A DNA stretch of 64,000 nt from Apiotrichum sp. Y4204 (taxonomy: Eukaryota > Basidiomycota > Tremellomycetes > Trichosporonales > Trichosporonaceae), in assembly GCA_025531455.1 (NCBI GenBank), contig JAMYHL010000002.1, positions 558,001-622,000 of the forward strand, given 5' to 3'. The position numbers were made by a program, and so were the translations under genes. The notes under the pieces were generated by a model. The model was not told where the DNA came from. It saw nothing but the letters and a program-made list of their open reading frames with translations, and searched no databases. How positions within the stretch are numbered: the stretch's first letter is position 1; each line of letters opens with the position of its first letter. Below, piece after piece: positions 24,678-35,524 of this stretch.

Positions 24678-25991
24678 GGGATCGGATCCTAGGCACGCCG
24701 GCCCCTTTCTCTAATCTCTCACGGACTCTATTGTTTTCTTTTGCTTTCTTTGGCTAATATTTCCGTCCATTTTCGGTAGCTGATGCACAGCGGAGGCTGC
24801 GCAGATGTACTGATGGCATGGGTACAAACTATGGCATGATGGGCATGATGGGGGGCGGGGGCAATGTGCAGAAATGTGGAGCCGAAGCGCGCGTCACTGA
24901 TGTGTTGCCAGGCGATACGTGTGAGGCTTCTTGGAGAGTTGGAGCTCGACGTGCGCGGGCGCTGGGCAACCCGAATGGGATGCAAGAGGGCGCCGGAATT
25001 TGAAACCCACCCCGGGGTTGATCTGCAGCTGAAAAGCAGTGTCAGAATCACAGAACGAGAACACGGCTGGGACATTGTGAGCATTGGTCATGCGAGGCCG
25101 AAGGAGATGGCGAGCACAGCGCCGCACATGCTCGGAAATGATATGTAGATATGCATGACAAACAGCACGTTCAATCGCATCCCAATATCACATTGTTCGT
25201 TGTGGCCAAATCCGGCCTGCATTGCATGTACCGCCGTCCGGGATCGGGATCGGGGGGCGGCCAGAGAATTCAGAGAAGTGTACCCGGGTTGCGTGGACAG
25301 CTGTGAGATCGGCAGGACCAAGCAGTCAGTCGAGGACGGGGAGATGGGAGGGGCGATCGTCGTCGTTGGTGGGGTGGGATCGGCACGAGGAGGCCGAGTT
25401 TGAGGTTCTGATAGTCTGGGTATGTTAATTTATAATGGTTGATGCGTGGTCTTGTTCCGGGCGGATGGTGATGGACAGTCATCGGGCTTGAACAAAGTTG
25501 AACAATTCGTTGAACAAAGTCAGGACGCGGTGTATGATTTGAGTCTGCTCGGATGCGATACCGCGTTCGGGCACATGGAGGACGGGGCGTATGGGCTTGC
25601 GGCCTTGCGGCGGTGTCCGCATATCCACGGTTGGTGTTGGTGTCGGGACCAAGGTGCGTATGGGCGCGCGCCTCTGGCGCGACTGCGTGGAGAAGCGGCA
25701 AGCCGTAGAAAGGTCAGTATGGTCAGATACTCTGAAGGCTGCGTTGCTGCGTCCTTGACATGCGCTGCAGATTCTTGCGGTCGTCAGTACTTGAAGCGCC
25801 CTGGTGCAGATCCCCTTCCCACTCGTTTTCCCTCGGCCCATCTCATCACCCTCCCCGAGCCGCTTACGGTCAGTACCCTCATGCAATGTCCTCCCCTTGC
25901 GACCACTTTTCCCCAGCTCCCTTCCACCTGCTCTGCCGCGGTATGAAGCATGAATCCATCCATCTCGTACAAGCTGCCCCAAGCCTCGCCC
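24678..25991. other. 1.3-kb convergent intergenic region
   Basis: Lies between the 3' ends of the KRE9-like and eS8 genes. Frames present on both strands are short and lack family signatures. I see nothing definite here. Confidence 0.45.
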
Positions 25992-27017
25992 TTAGGCGGC
26001 GTGCTTCTGCTTGCGGGTCTGGAGCTTCTTGAGGTAGAAGTCGAGCTCCTTGCCCTCGAGGATGTAGCCGTCGGCGCGGCCCGACTGGCCAGGGCGCGAG
26101 GAGATCATGGCGAGAAGACGACCGGCGCGGAACTGCTGGGCAAGGTGGGGGTCGACCTTGCCGTCCTTCTTGCGCTCGGCGAGGATGCGCTGGACGTGGT
26201 TCGACTTCTTGACCTCCTCAGTGGGCTCGGCGGCGGCGGTGGCCTTGGTGCCGACGATGGGCTGAGCGTAGTGGGTCTCGTACCACTGACGGAAGGGGGT
26301 GGCGTCGATCTCAACAACGGCCGACTTGACGAGGGTCTGGGTACGGAGAAGCTCGTTGTTGGTCGAGTTGTAGCGCTGCGGTGTGAGTGGTTTGAAAATA
26401 TTGGTGCGGAGTGGATGTGAGAGGAGACGTCGGGGAGAGTTTGCAGCTTCGCGATCGAAGCAAAGTTGCGCAGGAGCAAGTCACGTCGACAAACCTGCCA
26501 ACGACCGCGCGCCCTCCATCTCCAACATCCCATAGTCTCCTTTCTCCCTGCCACTCCATCCCTCCCTCCCCCTTCCATCCCTCTCGCTGCGATACTCACG
26601 ACCTGGAGGAGACGGGTCTTGCGGGTGATGTTCTCCGAGCCCCAGGCGAAGTTGCCAGTGTCGAGACGGAGGGCACGGTACTTGAGGTTGCCGCCACGGA
26701 CACGGACAGTACGGATGCGCTTCGTCGTGTGGAGCTTGGTCATGGCCGCCTGACGGCCAAGCTCAAACTTCCTCTTCTTACGGCTGCGCGGGCGTTAGTC
26801 TCTCTCCTTCCCGACCGCCATCTCGCTCGCTACTCACTACTGGGCGCGACGAGCGCCGGAGGCGGACCGCTTGTGCTGTTCCCGTCAGTCACTTTTCTCC
26901 CTTCTTTCTTCCTTCGGTCCCGGCTTGCCTCGACACTGTAGCTCCGCCGAGCGTCGAGCGTCGAGCAGCCCAGCCCCGAGTGGTGATACGAACGCGAGTG
27001 TCCCTGGTGATACCCAT
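25992..27017 (-). CDS. RPS8: 40S ribosomal protein eS8
   Basis: Four exons: 27017-26994, 26875-26838, 26783-26600, 26375-25992; 209 residues. Diagnostic blocks are [20 protein letters not shown] (joined over introns 1 and 2), [50 protein letters not shown] and the C-terminal [20 protein letters not shown]. It is a structural component of the small ribosomal subunit. An additional intron lies in the 5' leader: donor at 27086, acceptor at 27019 (CTAACGCCGCAG) one base before the ATG. The position of introns very early in the coding region is typical of fungal ribosomal protein genes. Intron 3 is 224 nt, much longer than the genome norm. Confidence 0.96.
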
Positions 27018-27086
27018 TCTGCGGCGTTAGTCGATGATACCCTCGGCGTCGGAGATGGCTTTGAGTCGCCCTTTGCTGCTACTCAC
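27018..27086 (-). other. 5' leader intron of RPS8
   Basis: A GTGAGT donor at 27086 and a branch/acceptor CTAACGCCGCAG ending at 27019, directly before the start codon, define a 68-nt intron. The upstream non-coding exon begins somewhere above 27087. Confidence 0.6.
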
Positions 27087-29035
27087 TTGAGACGTTTTTG
27101 ATGGATGAGAGGAAAGTGGGTACTAGCAACGCCCACAAAGCATTCCCCCAGCAGCCAGCAGTCGCCGCCAGCCAGCCAGCACACCACCAGCCAGCAGCCA
27201 GCAGCCAGCAGCCAGCAGCCAGCAGCCAGCGCCGTCCAGACGACCCAGCTCTGCCAGGCAGACGACACCCCCCAGCGTGCACTGTGGTGGACAGTTCTGC
27301 CAGGCCTACCAGCTGCCAGCCAGCAAACACGGCCAGCTACGGTGGCCACTTGTGCTGCAAACTTTCGACCTCGGAAACATACGTAATCAGCGTCCCATAG
27401 TTTGGCACCATAGCGACGTTTCGCCGGGGTTATGAAATGAAAACACCGAAGCAGTGTGGCACACTTGATACACCCCACCTCGACGGCGTTTTTTGATTCC
27501 GCGGTGTGGCAGACTTACGTGGCCATCGCCCACAAGGCTCAGGCGCTCAGTCAGGCGCTCAGAGCGCTGAGCGCGCGGTCTGGCGGATCGTGGTTGGCTT
27601 GTGGCGGATGGATTGTGGCGAACCAAACAATGATCAATGATGCCATGATGCCAGCTCATCGCAGAGCCCATTCAACGTCTACGTTCCATATAACTCATCA
27701 TACCAGAAGTCACAGATACGCATCCTGCCGCTCTCCACATGAGATATCAGCGTCGTGTTTGTACGCCACAGAAGGTGCAGCAGGGGGAGGCCCATCCCGC
27801 GAGCCCTTCAGTTATGTTCAAGCGGCCACTATCTGGCTCTGTCCTCTTTATTCGGCGTGCTCCTCTCCCCAGCTGAAGAGCACCCTTACCGTCGTGGGCT
27901 ACTCTCTCTCGGGCAATAATCTAGTTTTGGATTACCCCCTCGGTATCGCTCAGAACATTCTGGCTTTGGATATGGTACCCGTTGTCCTGCGCGAAAATGT
28001 AGGCTCAGCAGAGAATATTTCCGCAGAAAGCCATACACGTCTCACGCACAGAGCTTGGCTCCTCCGACCAGTCTGGAGACACCGGGTCTGGGATCTTCCC
28101 CTCTTGAGATTGCACCTCTAGCCTTGGCATAAGCAACTGAGAACTCGATACCGAGACATCCAGTTCGCGAGGTCGATTCAATGACGGATACTAATAGAGC
28201 CGAAAGACGTAAACTCTGAACCTAACTGATAAATCCTATGCAGCAGGATCCAAACACCCCCGTGGAGATTAATCCTCGTCGTTGACGCTGGTACCGTGTT
28301 GAAGGTGTATTGACGCGTTTCCATCAGCAGGGGACTATCAGCGAGCGTTGGCCGCCATCAGACGGGCAGTCGTTCTGTGTTGTCTTGCGGGCCTGTGTCC
28401 ATTCTAGTGTGTCGATAAGCGCCTCCCTTACGTCGATAGAGCGCCGCCACATCTCAGTGTGCTCGCCACTGAGCTAATCAGCGTTCATTTTGGGATGATA
28501 CCGATGTTTAAAGTATGCCACATATTCTCACAACTGGAAACACTCACGTTAGGGAGGTGCCCGAGCCCAACGTTGGCCAGCCTCCATGTATTATGTTCTA
28601 GATCCAGGTCACGCCCCTTGCCGAACAAGGATTCCGTGCTCTGAGCCGGACAGCACACAGCTAAAGGTATGGCAGTAGTGTTTACGGAGAGCAAAGAAGC
28701 TGGCTAAATACATAGAAAATAAAATGGGACATAAATCCAACAAAAATACACCGTCAACAGACCCTACATACAACATACAGAGAACACACATCGCTCACAT
28801 CATTCATGCAGCGCATTATGTCTCAACCATAGAGGTTCTCCTGCTCTGAAAGACCATGTTCGCCACGGCGGCCAGGACATTAGTCCGCGACGACCATCTC
28901 CGATGCCCGTCCTCCTGAGCCCCCCCAGGATGCACCAATATCCTGCTCAAGCCGATACCCATCCCAAAAGTACATCTCCTCTCTACGTCTCCTCTCTACG
29001 TCTCCTCTCTACAGCGCGCTCTCTCTCTCTACTTC
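27087..29035. other. 1.9-kb region without a gene
   Basis: RPS8 promoter (with the CAGCCAG repeat), followed by roughly 1.5 kb where no frame shows codon bias or a known domain. I compared it by eye with consensus blocks of U1-U6, U3, RNase P, RNase MRP and SRP RNA and found no convincing match, but a diverged structural RNA remains possible. Confidence 0.4.
27149..27230. repeat. CCAGCAG/CCAGC microsatellite
   Basis: A run of CCAGCAG units, perfect over about 27197-27229 and degenerate on the left side, about 60-130 bases upstream of the inferred RPS8 leader exon. Confidence 0.85.
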
Positions 29036-29921
29036 CTACGCCTGAATTCCGTATTCGGCGCGGTACGCCTCAATCTGCTGCACCTGCGCCTCGAAGCCGC
29101 CCTTGGTCTTGAGGTACGCAATAATGTCCGCGAGGTTCACAATCGGGACGACAGGCACGCCAAACTCGGCCTCGACCTCCTGGATCGTCGAGCGCTCCCC
29201 CTTGCCGCGTTCCTGCCTGTCGAGGAGCTGGACGATGCCCACGAGCTGCGCACCCGGCTGCTCGCGCAGGATCGCGATCGATTCCCGGATCGCCGTGCCC
29301 GCCGTCATTACGTCGTCGATGATCACCACGCGCTTGTGCGCCAGCGGCGCGCCGACTAGCGTGCCCCCCTCGCCGTGCTGATGTCAGTGACTGGTAGGGA
29401 CAAGAGGAGCTTGGTTAGGGAGGAAGGGACGGTAGCGACAAGCCCATGCCGTCTTCAGCTCATGCCATCTTCAGCTCATGCCATCTTCAACAGCCCATCG
29501 CCCGCTCTGCGGTTATTCCAATCCTCTCCAGACTTTCCAAATCACCTCAACCTCCACACCTTCACCCACCCCCCTTCTCGCCCTCCCTGCCAACTCCCAT
29601 CACACTCACATCCTTCTTCTCCTTGCGGTTGTACGTATACTTGACCTCGACGCCGCGGTTCGCCAGCGCCACAGTCGTAACGGCCGCGAGCGGAATGCCC
29701 TTGTACGCCGGACCAAAGAGCACATCAAAGGCCGGCAGCGTCTGGGCAGTGGACGCAAATGCCTCGGCCGTCGCCGCGAGCAGCTTGCCCTCGTACAGCA
29801 GGCCCGCGTTGAAAAAGTACGGCGACTTGCGGCCCGACTTGAGCGTAAACTCCCCAAAGAGCAAAACGCCGGACGCGATCGCCGCCTCGATAAAGGTCGT
29901 CTTGAAGTCTGTAAGCGACAT
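29036..29921 (-). CDS. URA5: Orotate phosphoribosyltransferase
   Basis: Two exons: 29921-29610 and 29377-29036; 217 residues, the usual length. It converts orotate plus PRPP to orotidine 5'-phosphate in de novo pyrimidine synthesis (cytosol). Visible marks are the N-terminal [19 protein letters not shown] substrate loop, [12 protein letters not shown], the [13 protein letters not shown] catalytic loop formed across the intron, and the PRPP-binding [13 protein letters not shown] motif. The single intron (232 nt) interrupts the catalytic loop between KKD and HGEGG and contains a short tandem repeat. This is the counterpart of the URA5 marker locus of related yeasts. Confidence 0.96.
29445..29492. 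repeat. 16-bp tandem repeat in the URA5 intron
   Basis: Nearly three copies of CATGCCATCTTCAGCT lie within the 232-nt intron, with one mismatch in copy one and a diverged end in copy three. Confidence 0.85.
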
Positions 29922-30275
29922 AATGGTGGATTGCGAGGTGGGAGATGGGCGAGATTGGGGGAAATTGTGACCTTTGGATCTTTGCGGGGTGCCGAGATGC
30001 GGAATGTGCAGACTTGGTGGTGGAGGCTGGCGATTGCTTCCGTCGACCCCCAGGAGCGCGACACACCACAAGGGGGCTCCTTGTCGGCCTTGCCCACAAC
30101 CATTCCCATTACAGGTGCACTGATGCATGGCCATTATCGCTACGAGAGCACTCATGCAGGGTTGTCAATGATCGATGAGGTGAGGTAAACACAGTCCTAA
30201 GGAAGCCAAATATTCTACACAGTTGTATGATCGTTATGCCATTGTCATCATCGGAGTCGGAGTCTAAGCGCTCGC
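29922..30275. other. Short spacer URA5 / CDH1
   Basis: About 350 bases between two head-to-tail minus-strand genes. Holds the URA5 promoter and the CDH1 3' end. Confidence 0.5.
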
Positions 30276-32552
30276 TCAGCGGAGCTTGTGGAACGGGCTG
30301 AGGCCCGAGGGCGAGCCCGAGGCGGAGAGCGACGCGGGTGTTGAGCTGGGGCTGCGCTCGAATGCGTTCCAGAAGCGCAGCGTCTCGTCGCCAGCGCCAG
30401 TCACAATCGTCTGGCCGTCGGGGCTCATCGCGAGGTACAGCACCCTGTACGTGTGGCCGTTCAGCGTCGCCGCCTGCGTCATCGTCGGGTAGCGCCAGAT
30501 GTGGATCTGGTTCTGCACAGGGCCACCAGAGTAGCCATGCGTCGAGACCAGCTCGTTTGAATTTTTGGACCACATGAGGTTGCAGACCTGATGTCAGTTT
30601 CTCGCCAGAATCCGGGTAACTCACCTGTGAACCAGTATCCCATTCGGAAATTATGCCCCCGGTGAGACTGTTCCAGAAACGTATTGTCTTGTCGGCAGTA
30701 CCACCGCCGCTGGCGAGCAAGCCGCGCTGGTGCGGGCTCCAGGCGATTGCCTTGACGGCGGCGCGGTGTTCACCAAAGCGCCAGGTTGGGCGGGTCGCAG
30801 TCGAGTCCCACACGAAGAGCTTGTTGTCATTTCCACCAGACGCAAGCTGGTCAGTCTCAAGATTCCACTCGAGACCACAGACTTCTTGCTTGTGGTGCCC
30901 GGCTATCCGCTTAATGTACTGGTCGGGAACGCGCGCGTCGCGGTGGAGAATGGTGCGGTCGCGGGAGCCAGACGAGAGAATGTGGTTGTTCCACGCCAGA
31001 CAGCCGACGCGACCCGCGTGGCCGGTCATTGTGCGGATCCGTTTGCAGTATTCTGCATCCCAGATCTCCACTATCCCGCGGTTCGTGCCGATTGCGAGTG
31101 TGCTCCCCTGCCGTTAGCCACGGATCAAACATGTCTTGCCCGAGAGCCCGCTACGCACCTTGTTGGTCCACTCCAGACCGGTGATGGTATCACTGTCGTC
31201 CGTGTCCTGCATTCCCGACTTCAGGTCGAAGAGTTTTGTGACCCGACTGCTCTGGGCGCTCCAGAGGTAGAGACAACTGTTCAGGCCAACACCAAGGACG
31301 TTTGTGGACGACCAGGACACGAGGTTGAGATAAAAGTCGTCCGCAAGCTCGGGCGCGTCGAGCACCTTGAATGGGGCTCTGGATATATGACGGATGCTCT
31401 TGCGCGGAGACAACAGCACGCGTTGGCTGTCGCGGCCAACTGGGCTCTGACTGTACCTCTCATGGCTCATGTCATCCAGGTTGCCACCGTTGGTCAATTC
31501 CGCCATGCGGCGTGATGCCGGTGACTGAAAGGTGAGGATACGCTTCTTGGATGGCGTGCTGGGCGAGCCCGTGAGGGGCGGCGAGATTGCGCCCTTGCGG
31601 CTAGGCGGTGTCCTTGCGCCGCCCGATGCCGAGGCAAGGGCCACCTGGCTCTGATGGGCGCGATGCTGAGCTGAGGAAGGACCAGCTCCGGGGGCCATGG
31701 AGGGCCGCGACGTGGGTGTCGAGGGCACGTGCAAAGGAAGCGGAGGTAGACTCGACGCGGGAGAGTGCTCGCGTTCACGGTCCCCGGTACCCGAGGCGGG
31801 AAGTGGACGATGGTGCAGCGGTGTCGACCCTGTGCTTGTGCTAACTGGACCATTGGCGACTGGTAGGTTGGGTACATTGGATGTGTTGAATGTGACTGGC
31901 CGGCGCAACTGTGCGTGGCGAGAAGGAGAGGGTTGTGGTCGTCCTGACGGCGACGCAGAGCGCGATGGGGAGGGAGGCGCGGCAAACAACTCGTTCTTGA
32001 GGAGGTGCGAGAACGTCGCGTTCACTTCTTCTGCATGGGGTCAGGTCTCGAAGAGACAAAGCTTACGCACCTCGCCGGGCAGCGGCGTCCGTTCCCTGTC
32101 CGTAGCTTTTCCGCTTCACGCGCGGTTTCGATGGGCCTTCGGTGGTGTCTGGCAGAAACTGATGTGCGGCCATGAGATCGACGCCGTCACGGCTGGGGAT
32201 GAAGCTGCTGTCAGTGTGTGGCCATGTGGGGAGAGCTACGGGCGACGTAGCATGTGTGTCCACGGAGGAAGGTCCGCAGACGCTGTTCACAGCCGACCGC
32301 AGACACGACGTGCACGCCAACCTCTCAACGCGACACGTACCGGTCTCCATAATCGCGTATCACTGCCTTCCCTCGTGGGCCAGGGCTCGCGCGCGGGCTC
32401 GGCGGGCGATCTGCCCCGTTCTCGCCAAACACACCGCGGTCCTTGGGCAACTGGGGCTGGTGCGCTGTGGAGCGTTTCTTATTCGCGGGCTGGCCAGCGG
32501 GGGGCACTGCTGCGCGCAGTCGGCGCGAGAACTCTGTCTCGTAGATGGACAT
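30276..32552 (-). CDS. CDH1: APC/C activator Cdh1 (fizzy-related, WD40)
   Basis: Five exons: 32552-32341, 32204-32071, 32030-31159, 31107-30625, 30587-30276; 670 residues. It recruits substrates to the anaphase-promoting complex and activates ubiquitination from late mitosis through G1. The C-box DRFIPSR (residues 70-76) is assembled exactly across intron 1. A long Ser/Pro-rich linker with many SP sites (likely CDK targets) follows, then [25 protein letters not shown], the entry to seven WD40 repeats, and a terminal HKLR, comparable to the C-terminal IR tail that docks on the APC/C. The C-box context and [17 protein letters not shown] entry fit Cdh1/Ste9 better than Cdc20, though separation from Cdc20 rests on these features. 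Confidence 0.92.
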
Positions 32553-33783
32553 TGGAGGCGATGGCGGGGTATCGACATGGAACGACGGCGGCCGGGTATG
32601 GGATTGCTATCCCCCACGGGACGTGTTGTGGGGGATGGATGCTGTGGCGAGCGGCGAGTGAAAGACCGGGGGTGGGGGTAGAGGGTATGGGAGATGGGAG
32701 AAGACAGAGATGGAGATGGGAGTGTGTTTGTGGGTGGAGGTGGTTGGAGTAGGGTGTTGTTGTTGTTGACGTCGGGACTGGGAGGGAAGGCGAAAGCGCG
32801 CGGTATGTGTTGTGTTTGTGTTTCGTGACTGTCGCGGTCTGCTCGTGTTCTGTTGTCTTGAATTTCAGCAGACCAGACTGGGCAGTCCAGTGCATCCAGT
32901 GGCCAGAGTCATGAAAAAAAGCCAAAAGTCCTCGGCGGGCAAAGGGAGGGACAGGGAATCGAGTGTGACTTTAAAAACACAGGATAAACACAAACAAAGT
33001 AAACAGGGGCCGGGGTGTGTGAGGTGTTGACAAAAACGCGTGCGGGTGGGTGATGGAGAGAGCGAGATGTGGACAGTTGCGAGAGAGAGGAGAAAAGGAA
33101 AGGGACAATGTTGAGAGAGGAAGGAAGGAGAGAGAGAGATGGGGGGTGGTGACAAAGACAAGAATGCTGGTGACAGAGCGAGTATTGATGGCGAAAGATG
33201 GCAGGGGATGATAAAAGGAGGGAAAAGGAGGGGAGAGGGAGTGGGAGGAGAGGGGGAAGGAGGGAAGACGGAAATGACAGACAGAGCTTAGTGTACTTTT
33301 GGCCGCGTCCAGCCATCCCCCAGCCAGCAAGCCAGCGCCGGGTCCAATTGCCCAGCCAGGGAGAGTTTTATGGAGCCAGACCCCGCCCCAGGTCCCCCAC
33401 CAAAACACAAATGGATATCCGTATATCCCCAGGAACTGCCGAGACAACATTACACACTGTTTGTGAAGTTGATGATTGAGGACAAAGGATCCTGCTCAGG
33501 AGACAACCAGAGATCTCGAATCCCCCTTGACTGGTCTTGTCAAGAGTGTAAAGCACACACACTCAGGCAATATCGACGTCTCTCTGAAAGTTGTACATGG
33601 TTGGCACAGAGACAAACCGGCGCAGAACGCCTTCGCACAGACAGTGATCCTTGCGATACCACCTTGGACCAAGCTTCCTCCTCACGGTCATCTTCATCAT
33701 CTTCATCTGCAGTCTGTAGCTCCCAACCACGACACGCAAGATCACCTGCCATCCATGTCATTCCAGATCGAGATACAAATACA
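32553..33783. other. CDH1 upstream region with long purine tract
   Basis: About 1.2 kb between two minus-strand genes. On the plus strand 33045-33275 is almost purely GA (GAGAGAGA, GGGAGAGGGAGTGGGAGGAGAGGG), which is a long polypyrimidine tract on the CDH1 sense strand. No coding gene seen. Confidence 0.55.
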
Positions 33784-35115
33784 CTACTCCATAGCGACGT
33801 CCCCGGCCGGCGCGGCGGGCTGCATGAATCCGTCGAGCTCCTTGTCGAGGTCGTCGGCCGTCGCGGGTTTGGCCTTGGCCGGGCGGGGTGTGCGCGCAGG
33901 CTTGCCAGAGCCACTGCCATCAGTTTTGTGTTTCTCTCATCAACGTACCGGCCGCCACGGGCACCCCTGCTGTCCCTGTCCCTCTGCTCGCGAGGCTCGC
34001 GGGCCGCCGGCTGGCCGTGCGGCGCACCGATACGCGAAGAGAGGTCGCCGCCGCCGAGACGGTCCATGAGCGACTTCTCCTTCTTCGGGGGCGGCGGGCG
34101 CGGCGGCGCAATAAGCTTTATCGAGATGGTCTGGCCTGCAGAGTCAGTGTTGAAACAAGACAATGCAGCACCCACCCTTGGTCATCGCACCGTCAAACTT
34201 GTTGAGCGCAAGCTTGGCCTGCTGCGCGGACGCGTACTCGACTGTCGCGACGCCGGTCGAGCGGCCAGAGCGGTCATACTGGAGATCTGGGGTCAGTGGG
34301 GTGGTCAAACGGCTGAGACGAAGCAATACAGCTGGTGACTCACGGTAAACACACGTCACGGGGCGCGAGATGAGCTCAGTCTGCACGCTGTTCCACTTCT
34401 CCTATCCACGTCTGTGCGGCCGGTGGCTTCACGCCTGGCCAGAAGAGGGCAGAGTCTTCCTGACACCACGTGACTCGACCCGGAGACTCAGTCCTTGCTG
34501 GAGCACTTGCGGCCTACGCTATGCGCACGGCCAGGCGGCTGGCTGTTCTTGGCTCTTGAAAGTATCTTGCAGTGCAGAATGGTGGGACGCAGGGATGGTT
34601 AGACGCTTACTCGGATAGTGGGGCCCTGGACGATGGTGCCCGCCTCTGAGAAGATGTTCTGACGATAAGTATGCAGCGTGGGGGAGCGACGGGTAACTGT
34701 GTCCGTTCAAGTACCAAAGTACCCACCTTGAGGTCGTCCACGGTGACTTCGTAGTGGAGGCCCGAGACCTCGATGCGGGGGCTGGCGCTGACGAACGCGG
34801 ACGCGCCCGGGGCGTCACGCCTCGGCGCGCGCTCACCCCGCTCACCGCGATCACCCGCACCCCGCCGCTCGGGGCCCGTGTACGCGTCGTGCACCCACTT
34901 GTCCTCGGTCGAGCGCGGCGGCGGGCGCTGCGGTCAGTATGAATGGGATGGGATATGGCTCGCGTTGGAGAGGACGCGTCACTCACGCCGTAGGGGACCG
35001 CGTCGCGCCTGTCCCGGCTCTGGCGCGGCTTGCGGTCCGCCCCGCCGCCACCTCCGCCGCCAGAACGGGGCTTGCGCTTCGGGATGAGGTCCTCGAGGGG
35101 CTTGTCAATGTCCAT
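33784..35115 (-). CDS. YRA1: mRNA export adaptor Yra1/Aly (REF family)
   Basis: Six exons: 35115-34987, 34927-34727, 34658-34611, 34278-34176, 34135-33949, 33913-33784; 265 residues. It binds spliced mRNA and recruits the Mex67 export receptor in the nucleus. The N-terminus has the REF-N box (MDIDKPLEDLIPKRK) and an RG/basic linker. The RRM starts at IEVSGLHYEVTVDDLKNIFSEAG, continues across intron 3 into YDRSGRSTGVATVEY, then GQTISIKLIAPPRP. The C-terminus has RGG-like segments and the conserved DDLDKELDGFM REF-C box. Intron 3 (34610-34279, 332 nt) is about six to nine times longer than the other introns of the gene and falls inside the RRM. Aligning to the family, the exon 3-4 junction leaves no gap, so a hidden exon is unlikely. 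Confidence 0.92.
34279..34610 (-). other. Outlier 332-nt intron inside YRA1 RRM
   Basis: Donor GTAAGC, branch CTGAC, acceptor GATCTCCAG. Other introns of this gene are 35-68 nt. Its length is not a multiple of three, so retention would shift the frame and truncate the protein within the RRM. Confidence 0.75.
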
Positions 35116-35524
35116 TGTGGTGTGATGTGTGATGGAGAGTGGAGAGTCGAGTGTCGAGGATTGATCGACTTGACTGGGGAGAGACACATCGGACACACCA
35201 CATGCGTGCATGCGGTTCGCGGTATGAATGCCGGACGCGGATCAATTGGTGTGCCTAATCAGATGGTGCAGAAGGCATGCCACTTATGAGGTGTGTTTCT
35301 GACTTACCACTCCAGATTAGGTGTGCGTGAGTGTGCCATGTGCCACTAACTGTTGGGACCCAAACAAAGCTCATTCCCATCCCGTTCTCTTCTCTCCTCT
35401 CTCTGCTCTCGCTTCTCTCTGTTTTCCTGCGCAACACAGAACGAGCCATTTTCCATTGCTTTTCATAAACCATCATCCCAGCCTCCTCCTCTCTCTTCCT
35501 CCCATCTTCCCATCCCCATCCACC
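35116..35524. promoter_or_regulatory. Shared divergent promoter, YRA1 / ORC4
   Basis: Only about 410 bases separate the two divergent start codons, so both promoters must share it. The ORC4 side is a CT-rich tract (CTCTTCTCTCCTCTCTCTGCTCTCG) ending in CATCCACC before the ATG. Confidence 0.6.

Noticed and set aside
27456..28121. Plus-strand frame of 221 codons in the RPS8 upstream gap
   Set aside because: No codon bias like the neighbours, no domain, no splice-extended homologue that I can recognise.
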